A stretch of 64,000 nt of DNA from assembly GCA_016180645.1 (NCBI GenBank), contig JACPAV010000014.1:18716-82715 (forward strand), given 5' to 3'. Made by a program: the position numbers and the translations under genes. Below, in pieces: positions 63,252-64,000 of this stretch (position 1 is the first letter of the stretch; every line of letters begins with the position of its first letter). The DNA is from Nitrospirota bacterium. Lineage in GTDB: Bacteria; JACPQY01. Under the pieces are notes generated by a model that saw only the letters and a list, made by a program, of their open reading frames with translations, ran no database searches and had not been told where the DNA came from.

Positions 63252-63953
63252 ATGAAGAAGGGGTGGGAAGTCAAAGAACTCGCAGCGGTGTCTGCCATTA
63301 ACTACGGCTACACGGAAAGCGCAACTAGCGAGCCAGTCGGCCCTCGATTTCTCCGCATAACCGACATTCAAGACGACCGGGTCGATTGGGGAAGCGTGCC
63401 CTACTGCAAAATCGAATCAGCGGACCTTCCCAAATACCGCCTTGCCAGTGGAGACATAGTTTTTGCGCGAACAGGTGCAACGACAGGCAAAAGCTTCCTC
63501 GTGTCCCATCCGCCCAATGCGGTATTCGCATCATATTTGATTCGTTTACGGTTGTTCGACAAGAAACTGTTGCCCGAGTTCGTGTCGTTCTTCTTCCAAA
63601 CCGACGGTTACTGGAAGTCGATTGAGGATGGTTCAGCCGGTAGCGCACAAGGCGGCTTCAACGCGACCAAGCTTGGCGCTCTCACCATCCCCGTCCCCCC
63701 GCTTCCCGAACAGCGGCGGATCGTCGGCATTCTCGACGAAGCGTTTGAGGGCATCGCCACCGCCAAGGCCAATACCGAAAAGAACCTCGAAAACGCCCGC
63801 GCCCTATTCGAAAGCCACCTTCAATCCGTCTTCACCCGGCGCGGCAAGGGGTGGATTGATGCGAAGTTGGGTGATGTCTGCCACAAAATCACAGACGGCA
63901 CTCGGAGCTTACCCCCATCGTTTGGACAGATTTCAGCCAAAGTTAAGCTATAG
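63252..63953 (+). CDS. hsdS: Type I restriction specificity subunit, truncated
   Basis: 233 residues from ATG 63252, against about 400 in complete HsdS. First target-recognition domain (~1-145; GWEVKELAAVSAINYG, FLRITDIQDDRVDW, VPPLPEQRRIVGILDEAF) and the conserved helix (TEKNLENARALFESHLQSVF) are intact. The second half begins (GWIDAKLGDVCHKITDGT) but after about residue 218 the sequence stops resembling HsdS and ends in TAG. It is preceded by another hsdM-tail-like segment (EVRGNIKALI then ATGA). Probably interrupted by an insertion at 63898-63920. Confidence 0.8.
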   Translation: MKKGWEVKELAAVSAINYGYTESATSEPVGPRFLRITDIQDDRVDWGSVPYCKIESADLPKYRLASGDIVFARTGATTGKSFLVSHPPNAVFASYLIRLRLFDKKLLPEFVSFFFQTDGYWKSIEDGSAGSAQGGFNATKLGALTIPVPPLPEQRRIVGILDEAFEGIATAKANTEKNLENARALFESHLQSVFTRRGKGWIDAKLGDVCHKITDGTRSLPPSFGQISAKVKL

Positions 63954-64000
63954 GAATTCTTTGTCAAGTTCTTGATTTCTTGGTCCCCCGCCTTCCTGGG
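63915..64000. other. Possible end of an inserted element interrupting hsdS
   Basis: From about 63915 (TTTGGACAGATTTCAGCC) base composition becomes AT-rich and the HsdS frame is lost. This could be the terminal repeat of an insertion sequence continuing beyond the window; no transposase is visible to prove it. Confidence 0.35.

Overview
The window comes from a high-GC, Gram-negative (diderm) bacterium. LpxC for lipid A synthesis, an ExbB/ExbD/TonB set with a TonB-dependent receptor, several signal peptides with lipoboxes and two polysaccharide flippases all point to an outer membrane. The gene mix recalls Myxococcota / 'Deltaproteobacteria'-like or related candidate-phylum genomes: 2-oxoacid:ferredoxin oxidoreductase next to succinyl-CoA synthetase, ACT-domain malic enzyme, MoxR/VWA pair, CYTH protein, very large modular lipoproteins and many palindromic intergenic repeats. 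No rRNA, tRNA or CRISPR array was seen, so the taxonomy is only a guess.

Layout. 1-576: 3' end of a zinc-type dehydrogenase. 633-12854: a surface-glycan region with two membrane/periplasmic alkaline-phosphatase-superfamily (sulfatase-like) proteins, a lipoate-ligase-like protein, three GT4 glycosyltransferases and two flippases. 12890-16734: ferredoxin, CYTH protein, VWA protein and MoxR-type ATPase, all on the minus strand. 16758-24539: SurA-N-like protein, thioredoxin and four secreted or lipoprotein orphans with clear terminators. 24741-29098 (minus): sugar isomerase-like protein, a helical-repeat protein, a SPOR-domain protein and an RlmI-type rRNA methyltransferase. 29168-31990: three-domain DsbA-like oxidoreductase, DsbB-like partner, LpxC.

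32042-45266 is the most striking block. It is one tightly packed run, ExbB-ExbD-TonB-TonB-dependent receptor, followed by two paralogous giant lipoproteins (1719 and about 1290 residues). Both giants share carboxypeptidase-regulatory-like, Ig-like and LamG modules, but one ends in a five-blade glycosidase-like propeller plus a SUMF1-like domain and the other in a six-unit Kelch propeller. This looks like a dedicated outer-membrane uptake or binding system, a functional analogue of SusC-type loci.

45329-58839 (mostly minus): malic enzyme, amidase, membrane-anchored PCMT, a secreted orphan, then the sucC-sucD-korA-korB operon (2-oxoglutarate <-> succinyl-CoA <-> succinate, ferredoxin-linked) and a tandem SRPBCC protein. 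59356-64000 is an accessory island: an orphan gene followed by an attC-like palindrome, then a type I restriction-modification operon (hsdM, Bro-N gene, four-helix-bundle gene, truncated hsdS).

A second theme is repeat biology. At least six families of palindromic or inverted-repeat elements are scattered through the window. Several lie in reading frame inside proteins (sucD, korB, pcm, SPOR protein), one makes the last codons of sucC, and one supplies the start codons of two glycan-region genes. A third theme is transcription: several genes have a good -35/-10 pair ending only 5-10 nt before the start codon, which predicts leaderless or nearly leaderless mRNAs.
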